This document shows, piece after piece, positions 1-5,996 of a stretch of DNA of 12,294 nt. The notes beneath the pieces are model-generated. The model was not told the origin of the DNA, ran no database searches, and was given only the letters and a program-made list of their open reading frames with translations. The stretch spans positions 1-12,294 of the forward strand of contig URWC01000045.1 in the NCBI GenBank assembly GCA_900551555.1, in the 5' to 3' direction. The position numbers and the translations under genes were made by a program. Each line of letters begins with the position of its first letter. Position 1 is the stretch's first letter. The stretch comes from an uncultured Collinsella sp. Lineage in GTDB: Bacteria > Actinomycetota > Coriobacteriia > Coriobacteriales > Coriobacteriaceae.

Positions 1-22
1 TCCCCCGTTGAAGAACGGGGGA
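1..22 (-). terminator. Hairpin after manA, probable terminator cut by window edge
   Basis: A perfect 9-bp inverted repeat (1-9 TCCCCCGTT with 14-22 AACGGGGGA) with a 4-nt loop lies 32 bases beyond the manA stop codon. On the minus strand any T-tract would fall outside the window, so termination is inferred only from the hairpin and its position. Confidence 0.45.
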
Positions 23-54
23 GCCCCTTGTTACGTTTGGGTTGTTGGTGCGAC

Positions 55-987
55 CTAGAGATGCGAGATGATCAGTTCCATCTTGCCCTCGAGCTCGATC
101 TGGTCCACGGTGCTCGGAGCCAGCAGGTGGCTTCCCTTGTGGACGGGGTCGCCGCAGACGGTGCCTTCGCCGTCGATGACTGACAGGCACATGAAGGGCC
201 AGCGCTGCTCCAAGGTCTTGCTGCCGTCGACACGCACGCGATCGACGGTGTAGCAGGGGTTGGACTCGAGCTCGGTCACGCCATCCACCTCGGGCGCGGT
301 CACCGTGCCGTCGGTCGGAGCCTGAGCGTCAAAGTTTATGCAGTCGAGGCTCTGCTTAATGTGCAGCGGGCGCAGCTTTCCGTCGGTGCCGGGGCGGTCG
401 TAGTCGTACAGGCGATATGTCACGTCGCTCGACTGCTGCGTCTCCAGAATCAGCGTGCCGGTCTTGATGGCGTGAACGGTGCCGGAGTCGATCTGGAAAA
501 AGTCTCCCTTGTGAATCGGCAGCACGTTGAGCATCTCGTCCCAACGGCCCTCCTCGATCATCTGTGCAGCCTCGGCGCGGTCGTGCGCGCGCTGGCCGAC
601 GATAATCGTGGCGTCGGGCTCGCAGTCCAGTACATACCAGCACTCGGTTTTGCCCAGGCTGCCGTTCTCGTGCTCGGCGGCGTACTCGTCGTTGGGATGA
701 ATCTGGATCGAAAGGTCGTCCTTAGCGTCCAGAATCTTAATGAGCAGTGGGAACTCCTTGCCCCGGCAGTTGCCAAAGAGCTCGCGGTGCTCGGCCCACA
801 GCCACGACAGCGTGTGGCCTGCATACGGGCCCTCCGCAATCTGGCAGTCGCCGTTGGGGTGGGCCGAGATGGCCCAGCACTCACCGATGGGTCCATCGGG
901 AATGTCGTAGCCAAATACGGTTTCGAGCTGGCGACCGCCCCAGATCTTCTCGTGGAAGATCGGCGTCAGCTTAATCAAATCGGACAT
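55..987 (-). CDS. manA: Class I mannose-6-phosphate isomerase
   Basis: Cytosolic, zinc-dependent enzyme interconverting mannose-6-phosphate and fructose-6-phosphate. From the chosen start the protein has 310 residues, the usual length of the short Bacillus-type ManA. The cupin metal site is visible: Gln95 and His97 in IQIHPND, Glu115 in KTECWYV, and His172 in GTVHAI, followed by TYRLYDYDR with the expected catalytic-site arginine (Arg192). The N-terminal TPIFHEKIWGG is also characteristic. An ATG two codons upstream (993) is possible, but the only ribosome-site-like run, GGGGGT, sits 1 nt before that ATG and 7 nt before the ATG at 987, so 987 is preferred. The gene lies 74 nt behind the gntR-family gene on the same strand and is probably co-transcribed with it. 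The family assignment is secure; its pairing with a beta-glycoside PTS locus is discussed in the findings. Confidence 0.93.
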   Translation of the reverse strand: MSDLIKLTPIFHEKIWGGRQLETVFGYDIPDGPIGECWAISAHPNGDCQIAEGPYAGHTLSWLWAEHRELFGNCRGKEFPLLIKILDAKDDLSIQIHPNDEYAAEHENGSLGKTECWYVLDCEPDATIIVGQRAHDRAEAAQMIEEGRWDEMLNVLPIHKGDFFQIDSGTVHAIKTGTLILETQQSSDVTYRLYDYDRPGTDGKLRPLHIKQSLDCINFDAQAPTDGTVTAPEVDGVTELESNPCYTVDRVRVDGSKTLEQRWPFMCLSVIDGEGTVCGDPVHKGSHLLAPSTVDQIELEGKMELIISHL

Positions 988-1010
988 GTTCATACCCCCA
1001 TTGTGTTGCG

Positions 1011-1046
1011 CGGGCGCTGCACAAAACAGCTCAAAGCGAGCGCCCG
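1011..1046 (-). other. Inverted repeat in the gntR-manA gap
   Basis: CGGGCGCT (1011-1018) is perfectly complementary to AGCGCCCG (1039-1046) across a 20-nt loop. It lies between the two minus-strand genes and has no T-tract immediately after it, so it looks more like an mRNA processing or stability element than a terminator. The role is inferred. Confidence 0.3.
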
Positions 1047-1061
1047 GATGACTACAAAAAC

Positions 1062-1781
1062 CTATGCCAACGTTACGTTGTGCAACTCAAAGCGGTCGCC
1101 AACGTTGCGCGAGACCGAATACTCAAAGGTGGCGCCGCTGTCCAAAAAGCCAATCTGGGTGAGCTCGAGCAGGGGAGAGCCAGGCTTGGTGTCCAAGCGC
1201 TCGGCTTCTTCCTCGGTTGCTGCCACGGCGCGAATGGTACGGTGGAAGCTCGAAATCTTCAGCCCACATTGCTCGCGGATGAAGTGGTAGACCGATCCGT
1301 ACAGGTCCTTCTTTTTAAGGCCTGGAATCAGCTCGAGGGGCATGTAGGTGTACTCGATAACGATGGGCTTCTCATCGGCCTGACGCACGCGCACGATGTG
1401 ATAGGCAAAGTCATCCTCGGCAATTCCCAGCTGGGCTGCGATGTCCGCTGGTGGATTAACAATCGAGAAATCGTAGACCACCGAGGTCACCTTCTCCCCG
1501 CGGTGCTCATACGAAAAGCCCTGGGCACGGTCGTTTTTGCCCTGGAAAAACGCCTGACCGGGAAGTCCCGCCGTGTCCTTAACGTAGGTACCCGATCCGC
1601 GTCGGCTGGTAATAAGACCTTCCTCGGTGATTTGCTCGATAGCTCGTTTGACGGTGATTTTGGAAACGCTATAGAGCTCGCAGAACTCAACGACGGTGGG
1701 AAGCTTGTCGCCCGGTTTAAGAGTGCCATCCTCGATGCTTCGACGAATATCTGCAGCTATCGCCTCGTATTTGGGAATCAT
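1062..1781 (-). CDS. GntR-family (HutC/UTRA) transcriptional regulator
   Basis: A 239-residue DNA-binding regulator. Residues 1-68 form the GntR winged helix-turn-helix (MIPKYEAIAADIRRSIEDG, then LPTVVEFCELYSVSKITVKRAI and the wing RRGSGTYV). Residues from about 90 to 233 fit the UTRA effector domain, which in this family binds a sugar phosphate or related small ligand. The start at 1781 is fixed by an excellent ribosome site, AAAGGAGGT, 4 nt upstream; an ATG 11 codons earlier has no such site and would precede the conserved N-terminus. It is transcribed away from the GH1/PTS genes and towards manA, the usual geometry for a local regulator that controls both itself and the divergent operon. 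Predicted ligand: a phosphorylated sugar produced by the PTS (inference). The operator cannot be fixed from the sequence; candidates lie in 1800-1920. Confidence 0.9.
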   Translation of the reverse strand: MIPKYEAIAADIRRSIEDGTLKPGDKLPTVVEFCELYSVSKITVKRAIEQITEEGLITSRRGSGTYVKDTAGLPGQAFFQGKNDRAQGFSYEHRGEKVTSVVYDFSIVNPPADIAAQLGIAEDDFAYHIVRVRQADEKPIVIEYTYMPLELIPGLKKKDLYGSVYHFIREQCGLKISSFHRTIRAVAATEEEAERLDTKPGSPLLELTQIGFLDSGATFEYSVSRNVGDRFELHNVTLA

Positions 1782-1817
1782 TGAACCTCCTTTCCGACAT
1801 ATATCAATACGCAAGTA

Positions 1818-1849
1818 AGTATAACCCTTAACAAGGCACCCATATAACC
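1818..1849 (-). promoter_or_regulatory. Putative gntR promoter -10 with overlapping direct repeat
   Basis: On the minus strand TATACT (1823-1818) matches a -10 box 37 nt before the gntR start; the -35 region (around 1847-1842, TTATAT) is poor. On the plus strand the 7-mer TATAACC occurs at 1820-1826 and again at 1843-1849, 23 bp apart (about two helical turns), overlapping these boxes. The repeat is a candidate regulator site, unproven. Confidence 0.35.
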
Positions 1850-1889
1850 TTTATCTAAGAAGCTCGAGAAAGAAAAAAGAAAAAGACGC

Positions 1890-1917
1890 TTTACTTTTAG
1901 AATTAGAGCGCTATAGT
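1890..1917 (+). promoter_or_regulatory. Putative promoter of the GH1-PTS operon
   Basis: TTTACT (1890-1895), 16 nt, then TATAGT (1912-1917) make a reasonable -35/-10 pair. Just upstream, 1866-1885 is an A-rich purine run that could act as an UP element. It lies in the AT-rich divergent gap, the only such stretch in the window. Transcription from here would give a leader of about 160 nt before the GH1 start. The 303-bp gap 1782-2084 contains no credible gene. Confidence 0.5.
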
Positions 1918-1963
1918 TTAAGCAACGAACGGAATCTTTCCGCAGAACAGGATCGACCGTTTG

Positions 1964-1987
1964 GGGACGGTTTTGTTTTGGCGGGTT
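1964..1987 (-). repeat. 24-nt intergenic repeat, copy A
   Basis: Read on the minus strand this copy agrees at about 21 of 24 positions with the copy at 5904-5927 (shared pattern AACCYGCCAAAACAAA, then C-GTCCC). It has lost the complementary flanking arm that the 5904 copy has, but pairs instead with copy B. Confidence 0.6.
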
Positions 1988-2023
1988 GGATATCGGTATG
2001 ACCGGTGCGCGCCCGCGCCGGAT

Positions 2024-2047
2024 AACCTGCCAAAGCAAACACGTCTC
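2024..2047 (+). repeat. 24-nt intergenic repeat, copy B
   Basis: Agrees at about 20 of 24 positions with 5904-5927 (AACCTGCCAAAGCAAAC, then ACGTCTC). It is inverted relative to copy A, forming the outer arms of the leader hairpin. Confidence 0.6.
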
Positions 2048-2084
2048 CAACCGGAAGCTCTAGAACACGAAAGCGAGGACTTTG

Positions 2085-3485
2085 ATGGCACAGTATCAGC
2101 TGCCCAACGACTTCTTCTTTGGCGCTGCTATGTCCGGCCCGCAGACTGAGGGTCAGTGGAACCAGGGCGGCAAGCTCGAGAACCTGTGGGACACCTGGTC
2201 CATCCAGGATCTGGGCTCGTTCTACAACCGCGTTGGCTCTTACGCCGGCAATGACTTTATGGCCAAGTACCAGGAAGACCTTCGCATTTTGAAGGACTTG
2301 GGCCTGGATACCTATCGCACTTCCATCCAGTGGAGCCGTCTGCTCGATGCCGACGGCAACCTCAACGAGGAAGGCGCCGCGTGGTATCACGAGCTGTTCC
2401 GCGCCTCTCGCGAAGCCGGCCTGGAGCCGTTTGTCAACTTGTACCACTTTGACATGCCCACCTACCTTTTTAACCGTGGCGGCTGGGAGAGCCGTGAGGT
2501 TGTCGAGGCTTACGCACATTACGCCGACGTCGCCTTCCACGAGTTTGGCCAGGAGATCAAGTACTGGTTCACCTTTAACGAGCCCATCGTCGAGCCCGAG
2601 CAGCGCTATCAGGAGGGCGTGTGGTTCCCGCAGCTCCACGACTTTAGCCGCGCTCGCACCGTGCAGTATCACATCTCGCTGGCGCACGCGCTGGCCGTGG
2701 CCAACTACCGTCGCGCCTATGACGAGGGCGCCGTTCGCGCTGATGCCAAGATCGGCATGATCAACTGCTTTACCCCGGTCTACACCAAGGAGAACCCCAG
2801 CGAGGCAGACCTCGAGGCTGTGCGTATGACCAGCGGCATCAACAATCGCTGGTGGCTCGACCTTATTACCAAGGGCGAGCTTCCTGCCGACGTGCTCGAC
2901 AGCCTGGCCGAGGGCGGCGTTAAGCTTCCGTTCCGTGCCGGCGACCAAGAGATTCTTAAGCAGGGTGTTGTCGACTGGCTCGGTTGCAACTACTACCACC
3001 CCACGCGCGTTCAGGCGCCGGCGAGCAAGATCGACCAGTACGGTCTGCCGCACTTTGCCGACGAGTACGTGTGGCCCGACGCCGTTATGAACGAGAGCCG
3101 CGGCTGGGAGATCTACCCGCAGGGCCTCTACGACTTTGGCATGGACTGCGCTAAGAACTACCCCGATCTTGAGTGGTTCGTTTCCGAGAACGGCATCGGC
3201 ATCATGGACGAATACAAGAACCGCGATGCCGAAGGAACCATCCAGGATGACTACCGCGTCGACTTTGTGCGCCAGCACCTGGAGTGGGTTGCCAAGGCAA
3301 TCTCCGAGGGCGCCAAATGCCGGGGCTATCACTACTGGGCCGTCATCGATAACTGGTCTTGGGCCAATGCCTTTAAGAATCGTTACGGCTTTGTCGAGGT
3401 CGATCTGATGGATGGCTATAAGCGCCGCCTTAAGAAGTCGGCAGCCTGGCTCAAACAGGTCGCCACGACCCACGTGGTTGATTAG
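2085..3485 (+). CDS. GH1 6-phospho-beta-glycosidase
   Basis: Cytosolic retaining glycosidase predicted to hydrolyse the 6-phosphorylated beta-disaccharide delivered by the neighbouring PTS. It has 466 residues, normal for GH1. The N-terminal FFFGAAMSGPQTEG matches the family signature. The acid/base glutamate is Glu166 in WFTFNEP and the nucleophile is Glu368 in FVSENGIG. The C-terminal loop NWSWANAFKNRYG resembles the phosphate-binding loop of 6-phospho-beta-galactosidase LacG, with the equivalent Ser (425) and Tyr (434); the Lys is one residue off (Lys431, Asn432). That, plus the PTS partners, argues for a phosphorylated substrate, gluco versus galacto unresolved. The ATG at 2085 is chosen over TTG 2082 because GAGGA (2075-2079) is 5 nt from it. 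It is first gene of the operon, 120 nt before IIC. Confidence 0.9.
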   Translation: MAQYQLPNDFFFGAAMSGPQTEGQWNQGGKLENLWDTWSIQDLGSFYNRVGSYAGNDFMAKYQEDLRILKDLGLDTYRTSIQWSRLLDADGNLNEEGAAWYHELFRASREAGLEPFVNLYHFDMPTYLFNRGGWESREVVEAYAHYADVAFHEFGQEIKYWFTFNEPIVEPEQRYQEGVWFPQLHDFSRARTVQYHISLAHALAVANYRRAYDEGAVRADAKIGMINCFTPVYTKENPSEADLEAVRMTSGINNRWWLDLITKGELPADVLDSLAEGGVKLPFRAGDQEILKQGVVDWLGCNYYHPTRVQAPASKIDQYGLPHFADEYVWPDAVMNESRGWEIYPQGLYDFGMDCAKNYPDLEWFVSENGIGIMDEYKNRDAEGTIQDDYRVDFVRQHLEWVAKAISEGAKCRGYHYWAVIDNWSWANAFKNRYGFVEVDLMDGYKRRLKKSAAWLKQVATTHVVD

Positions 3486-3490
3486 CGACC

Positions 3491-3564
3491 GGGCGAACGC
3501 CCAGACCGCGCGCCGCCGCGCGCAACACATGGCACATCTGGTGGCAGAGGGCGACAGACCACCG
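3491..3564 (+). other. Structured spacer between GH1 and PTS IIC
   Basis: The 120-nt gap contains three short hairpins in a row: GGGCG/CGCCC (3491-3502), CGCGCG/CGCGCG (3507-3522, loop CCGC) and GGTGG/CCACC (3540-3564). None is followed by a T-tract, so I read them as possible mRNA processing or partial attenuation sites inside the operon, not as a terminator. Confidence 0.35.
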
Positions 3565-3605
3565 TGCGCATAGGAAAAGGCCGGATTTGAAAGTTAGGAG
3601 CAATC

Positions 3606-4949
3606 ATGGCCAGTGACAACGGAAAGAGTTTCCTCGACAAGTTTGCCGAGGTCTCTGCAAAGGTGGGAAACCAGGTTCACCTGCGTTCCCTGCGTGACGC
3701 CTTCGCGACCATCACGCCGCTCTATATCCTTGCGGGTATCGCGGTTCTCATTAACAACGTCGTGTTCCCTCTGTTCCCGCTCGATGCGGCGGGCCTTGCC
3801 AACCTTCAGACGTGGGGTTCGGCAATTACGCTGGGCACCCTCAACGTCTCTGCCATTATCTTGGCCGGATTGATTGGCTACAGCCTCGCTAAGAACAAGC
3901 GTTTCGATAACCCGCTCGCTTGCGTGGTCGTCGCTATCTCTGCTTTCGTCATCATGATGCCGCAGCAGATCACCGCCTCGCTTGCCGCCACGAGCCCGCT
4001 GCTCACCGACAAGATCACCTCCGCCGAGGTCACGGGCGCCCTTTCGACTGCCAACACCGGCACCAACGGTCTGTTCTCGGCTATTATCATCGCCCTGCTT
4101 TCCGTCTCGCTCTTCATCAAGATTTCTGGCGTCGAGAAGCTCAAGGTTAAGCTGGGCGAGGGCGTGCCTCCCGCGGTCTCCAACTCCTTCAACGTCATGA
4201 TCCCGATGCTGCTCAACCTCGCAATCTTCGCTCTTGCAGCAGCCCTGCTCGCCGTGTGCGCCGGCACCGATCTGTGCGCCATCATCTCCACGTGCATCTC
4301 CAACCCGCTCAAGAACATCATGAACGCCGGTCCGTGGGCTGTTATCCTCATCTACACCCTTGCTAACCTGCTGTTCTGCGTCGGTATTCACCAGTCCACC
4401 ATCTCTGGCGCTACCGTCGAGCCGATCCTGACCATGCTCATCGTCGACAACATGGCTACCTTTGCCGCCGGTGGCACCATCCAGCCCGATCACTACATGA
4501 ACATGCAGATCGTTAACAGCTTCGCCCTCATCGGCGGCTCGGGCTGCACCCTCATGCTTCTGCTCGACACGCTCCTGTTCTCCAAGAACAAGGCTTCCGA
4601 GACCGTTTCCAAGATGGCTATCCTGCCTGGTCTGTTCAACATCAACGAGCCGGTTATCTACGGTTACCCCATCGTGTACAACCTGCCGCTCATGATCCCG
4701 TTCGTCCTTCTTCCCGATCTGTTCATCGGCATCACCTATGGCCTTACCTGCGCAGGCATCATCAGCCCCTGCATCGCCCAGGTGCCCTGGACCATGCCTC
4801 CCGTCATCAATGCCCTGCTCGCTACGGGCTTTGACTGGCGCGCCGGCGTGTGGCAGGCTCTCGAGATTGTCATTGGCATGGCCGTCTACCTGCCCTTTAT
4901 GAAGATTTCCGAGAAGGCAATCGCCAAGCAGGAGGCTCTCGCCGAGTAG
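3606..4949 (+). CDS. celB: PTS lactose/cellobiose-family permease, IIC component
   Basis: Integral membrane transporter of the Lac family of the phosphotransferase system; it moves the beta-disaccharide across the membrane while IIB phosphorylates it at C6. The 447 residues are of family length, with about ten hydrophobic segments. The N-terminus (FLDKFAEVSAKVGNQVHLRSLRDAF) resembles ChbC-like IIC proteins. Two substrate-site motifs are visible: GIHQSTISG with His262, and NINEPVIYGYPIVYN with Glu348, the pair important for sugar binding and phosphorylation in ChbC-type structures. AGGAG ends 5 nt before the ATG. IIA and IIB are separate genes downstream, the cellobiose/chitobiose-type arrangement. 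The exact sugar cannot be read from sequence; cellobiose is the default, with mannosides or galactosides possible. The gene symbol is by analogy. Confidence 0.92.
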   Translation: MASDNGKSFLDKFAEVSAKVGNQVHLRSLRDAFATITPLYILAGIAVLINNVVFPLFPLDAAGLANLQTWGSAITLGTLNVSAIILAGLIGYSLAKNKRFDNPLACVVVAISAFVIMMPQQITASLAATSPLLTDKITSAEVTGALSTANTGTNGLFSAIIIALLSVSLFIKISGVEKLKVKLGEGVPPAVSNSFNVMIPMLLNLAIFALAAALLAVCAGTDLCAIISTCISNPLKNIMNAGPWAVILIYTLANLLFCVGIHQSTISGATVEPILTMLIVDNMATFAAGGTIQPDHYMNMQIVNSFALIGGSGCTLMLLLDTLLFSKNKASETVSKMAILPGLFNINEPVIYGYPIVYNLPLMIPFVLLPDLFIGITYGLTCAGIISPCIAQVPWTMPPVINALLATGFDWRAGVWQALEIVIGMAVYLPFMKISEKAIAKQEALAE

Positions 4950-4978
4950 AACGCCTAACGTTCGTCCCTTTCACCTTT

Positions 4979-5009
4979 GCGGGCGCCGGTACGCGGTGCC
5001 GGTGCCCGC
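4979..5009 (+). other. Very stable hairpin between IIC and IIB
   Basis: A 14-bp stem (4979-4992 with 4996-5009, two G-U pairs) closed by a 3-nt loop GCG begins 29 nt after the IIC stop codon. It is followed by GGCTCTCTCCC, not a T-tract, so complete termination is unlikely inside an operon that needs IIB and IIA. A 3' stabiliser of the upstream mRNA or a processing point is the likelier role (inference). Confidence 0.5.
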
Positions 5010-5079
5010 GGCTCTCTCCCTTGCGTAAAGATACAGGGGAGCGGGCACAATAGCCGCAAGGAATACAACCAGTTGTCGT

Positions 5080-5105
5080 CTGCGCGCCGCGCAGTTATAA
5101 GGAGG
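5080..5105 (+). promoter_or_regulatory. Hairpin directly upstream of the IIB ribosome site
   Basis: CTGCGC (5080-5085) pairs perfectly with GCGCAG (5089-5094) around GCC. It is followed at once by TTAT and the strong ribosome site AAGGAGG (5099-5105), 5 nt from the IIB ATG. It may shield the mRNA 5' end after cleavage in the IIC-IIB gap or tune translation. Confidence 0.4.
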
Positions 5106-5110
5106 AAACC

Positions 5111-5413
5111 ATGAAGAAGATCATGCTCTGCTGCAATGCCGGTATGTCTACGAGCCTGCTGGTCCAGAAGATGCAGGCCGAGGTTGCAAACCGTGGTCTG
5201 GATATTGAGGTCGAGGCTCGTCCCATGAACGAGGCCCACGATCACCTGGACGAGTGCGACATGTTGCTGCTTGGTCCGCAGATCGGCTACACCAAGGGCG
5301 ATTTTGAGAAGGAGGCCGCCGGTCGTTTTCCGGTCGAGGTCATCAACATGGTCGACTACGGCCGCATGAACGCTGCCGGCATCATCGACCACTGCGTCAG
5401 CGTGATGGGCTAG
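5111..5413 (+). CDS. celA: PTS lactose/cellobiose-family IIB component
   Basis: Small cytosolic phosphocarrier (100 residues, normal for free-standing IIB). It takes phosphate from IIA on a cysteine and passes it to the sugar bound in IIC. The N-terminal P-loop reads KKIMLCCNAGMSTSLLV; by comparison with IIB-cellobiose (FCSAGMSTSLLV) the phosphorylated residue is Cys8, the second of two adjacent cysteines. Later motifs MLLLGPQIGY and VINMVDYGRMN are typical of this family. Its stop codon is followed 9 nt later by the IIA start, so the two are probably translationally linked. It is separated from IIC by a 161-nt structured gap, so IIB and IIA could be expressed at a different level from IIC. 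Confidence 0.93.
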   Translation: MKKIMLCCNAGMSTSLLVQKMQAEVANRGLDIEVEARPMNEAHDHLDECDMLLLGPQIGYTKGDFEKEAAGRFPVEVINMVDYGRMNAAGIIDHCVSVMG

Positions 5414-5422
5414 GTGCTCCGC

Positions 5423-5755
5423 ATGGAGGATATGAACGAACTGCAGATGACCTGCTTCGAGATCATCAGCTACGTCGGTACCGCCAAGAGCATGTACATC
5501 AATGCCGTGCAAAAGGCCAAGGAGGGCGATTTTGACGCCGCCGAGGAGCTTATCAAGCAGGGCGACGAGGCCTATAACGGTGGCCACGATGTTCACATGG
5601 GGCTTCTGAAGAAGGAGGCCAACGGCGAGCGTAACGGCGAGGCCCCGTTGATTCTGTTGCATGCCGAGGACCAGATGGCCGGTACCGAGACCATGCGCGT
5701 CATGGCGACGGAGCTCATCGAGGTTCACAAGCAACTGCAGGCACTTCAGGCCTAG
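5423..5755 (+). CDS. celC: PTS lactose/cellobiose-family IIA component
   Basis: Cytosolic trimeric helical phosphocarrier that receives phosphate from HPr and hands it to IIB. With the start at 5423 it has 110 residues, normal for this family. The phosphorylated histidine is His80 in LILLHAEDQMAG; Asp83, two residues after Ala-Glu, corresponds to the metal-binding aspartate at the trimer axis of LacF. Features such as the N-terminal EIISYVGTAKSMYINAV and KEGDFDAAEELIKQG match the family helices. Start choice: AGGTG overlapping the IIB stop codon lies 6 nt before ATG 5423; GTG 5414 has no ribosome site, and ATG 5432 has GGAGGA only 1 nt away. It is the last gene of the operon, followed by a strong terminator. 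Confidence 0.92.
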   Translation: MEDMNELQMTCFEIISYVGTAKSMYINAVQKAKEGDFDAAEELIKQGDEAYNGGHDVHMGLLKKEANGERNGEAPLILLHAEDQMAGTETMRVMATELIEVHKQLQALQA

Positions 5756-5813
5756 TCGGCGTTATCGCCGCGATGGACCGTGCGGTCCAACAGACAACAC
5801 AGTCCCTTTGACG

Positions 5814-5851
5814 GGCGCCGGGAGTCTCCGCCTCCCGGCGCCTTTATATTT
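5814..5851 (+). terminator. Intrinsic terminator of the GH1-PTS operon
   Basis: A perfect 11-bp stem (GGCGCCGGGAG 5814-5824 with CTCCCGGCGCC 5832-5842), 7-nt loop, followed by TTTATATTT (5843-5851). Two smaller hairpins precede it just after the IIA stop: CGGCG/CGCCG (5757-5770) and TGGACC/GGTCCA (5774-5789). Confidence 0.9.
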
Positions 5852-5902
5852 GGGGAAGGTCTTGCGCGACCTATTAAGCGACCATTCGCGCTTCCCCAGA
5901 TA
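5847..5902. other. Long imperfect hairpin before the ROK kinase gene
   Basis: TGGGGAAG (5851-5858) pairs with CTTCCCCA (5891-5898), extendable outward to 5847/5902 with one G-U pair. Inside, GCGCGA (5864-5869) pairs with TCGCGC (5886-5891, sharing the base at 5891). Its left arm overlaps the T-tract of the preceding terminator, and its right end touches the next palindromic element. No coding potential seen. Confidence 0.45.
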
Positions 5903-5942
5903 AAACCTGCCAAAACAAACCTGTCCCTTTTTGGTAGGTTTT
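5902..5942. repeat. Palindromic repeat with GGGAC-type core, copy C
   Basis: Arms AAAACCTGCCAAAA (5902-5915) and TTTTGGTAGGTTTT (5929-5942) form a 14-bp stem with a single G-U pair. The 13-nt loop on the minus strand reads AGGGACAGGTTTG. Positions 5904-5927 match the two 24-nt repeats in the GH1 leader. It sits about 55 bp before the ROK kinase start and can also act as a weak terminator on either strand. Confidence 0.65.
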
Positions 5943-5956
5943 TGCCTTGAGAGCGG

Positions 5957-5962
5957 TACCAT
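5957..5962 (+). promoter_or_regulatory. Possible -10 box for the ROK kinase gene
   Basis: TACCAT lies 40 nt before the start codon, and the same hexamer occurs at 7074 before ppaC. No convincing -35 box is seen, so this rests on position and recurrence only. Confidence 0.3.
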
Positions 5963-5996
5963 ACAGGCAATGTTTAAACGAGAAAGGTGGGCCCCT

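Larger units (their letters stand above)
1956..2047 (+). promoter_or_regulatory. Large structured leader of the GH1 mRNA
   Basis: Two copies of a 24-nt repeat in opposite orientation (1964-1987 and 2024-2047) can pair along almost their whole length using several G-U pairs. They enclose a GC-rich inner hairpin, CCGGTGCG (2002-2009) with CGCGCCGG (2014-2021), loop CGCC. Overlapping the left arm is a small terminator-like hairpin, ACCGT (1956-1960) with ACGGT (1967-1971), followed by TTTGTTTT. The small hairpin and the large one cannot form together, which is attenuator-like geometry; function is inferred. Confidence 0.5.

Noticed and set aside
1778..2050. Minus-strand open frame of 90 residues with a hydrophobic C-terminus in the divergent gap
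   Set aside because: It begins with a non-ATG codon without a ribosome site, runs across both putative promoters and the leader hairpin, and ends inside the gntR start region; its composition is that of AT-rich non-coding DNA.
1911..3530. Long minus-strand open frame (539 residues) opposite the GH1 gene
   Set aside because: A mirror of the GC-rich GH1 coding strand; no family motifs, and the plus-strand product is unmistakable.
4979..5009. Intrinsic terminator after IIC
   Set aside because: The stem is strong but is followed by GGCTCTCTCCC, not a T-tract, and ending transcription here would separate IIC from its essential partners.
5847..5902. Possible tRNA, because a 7-8 bp outer stem encloses smaller hairpins
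   Set aside because: Too short (about 56 nt), with no T-loop TTC motif, no anticodon arm and no CCA-like end.
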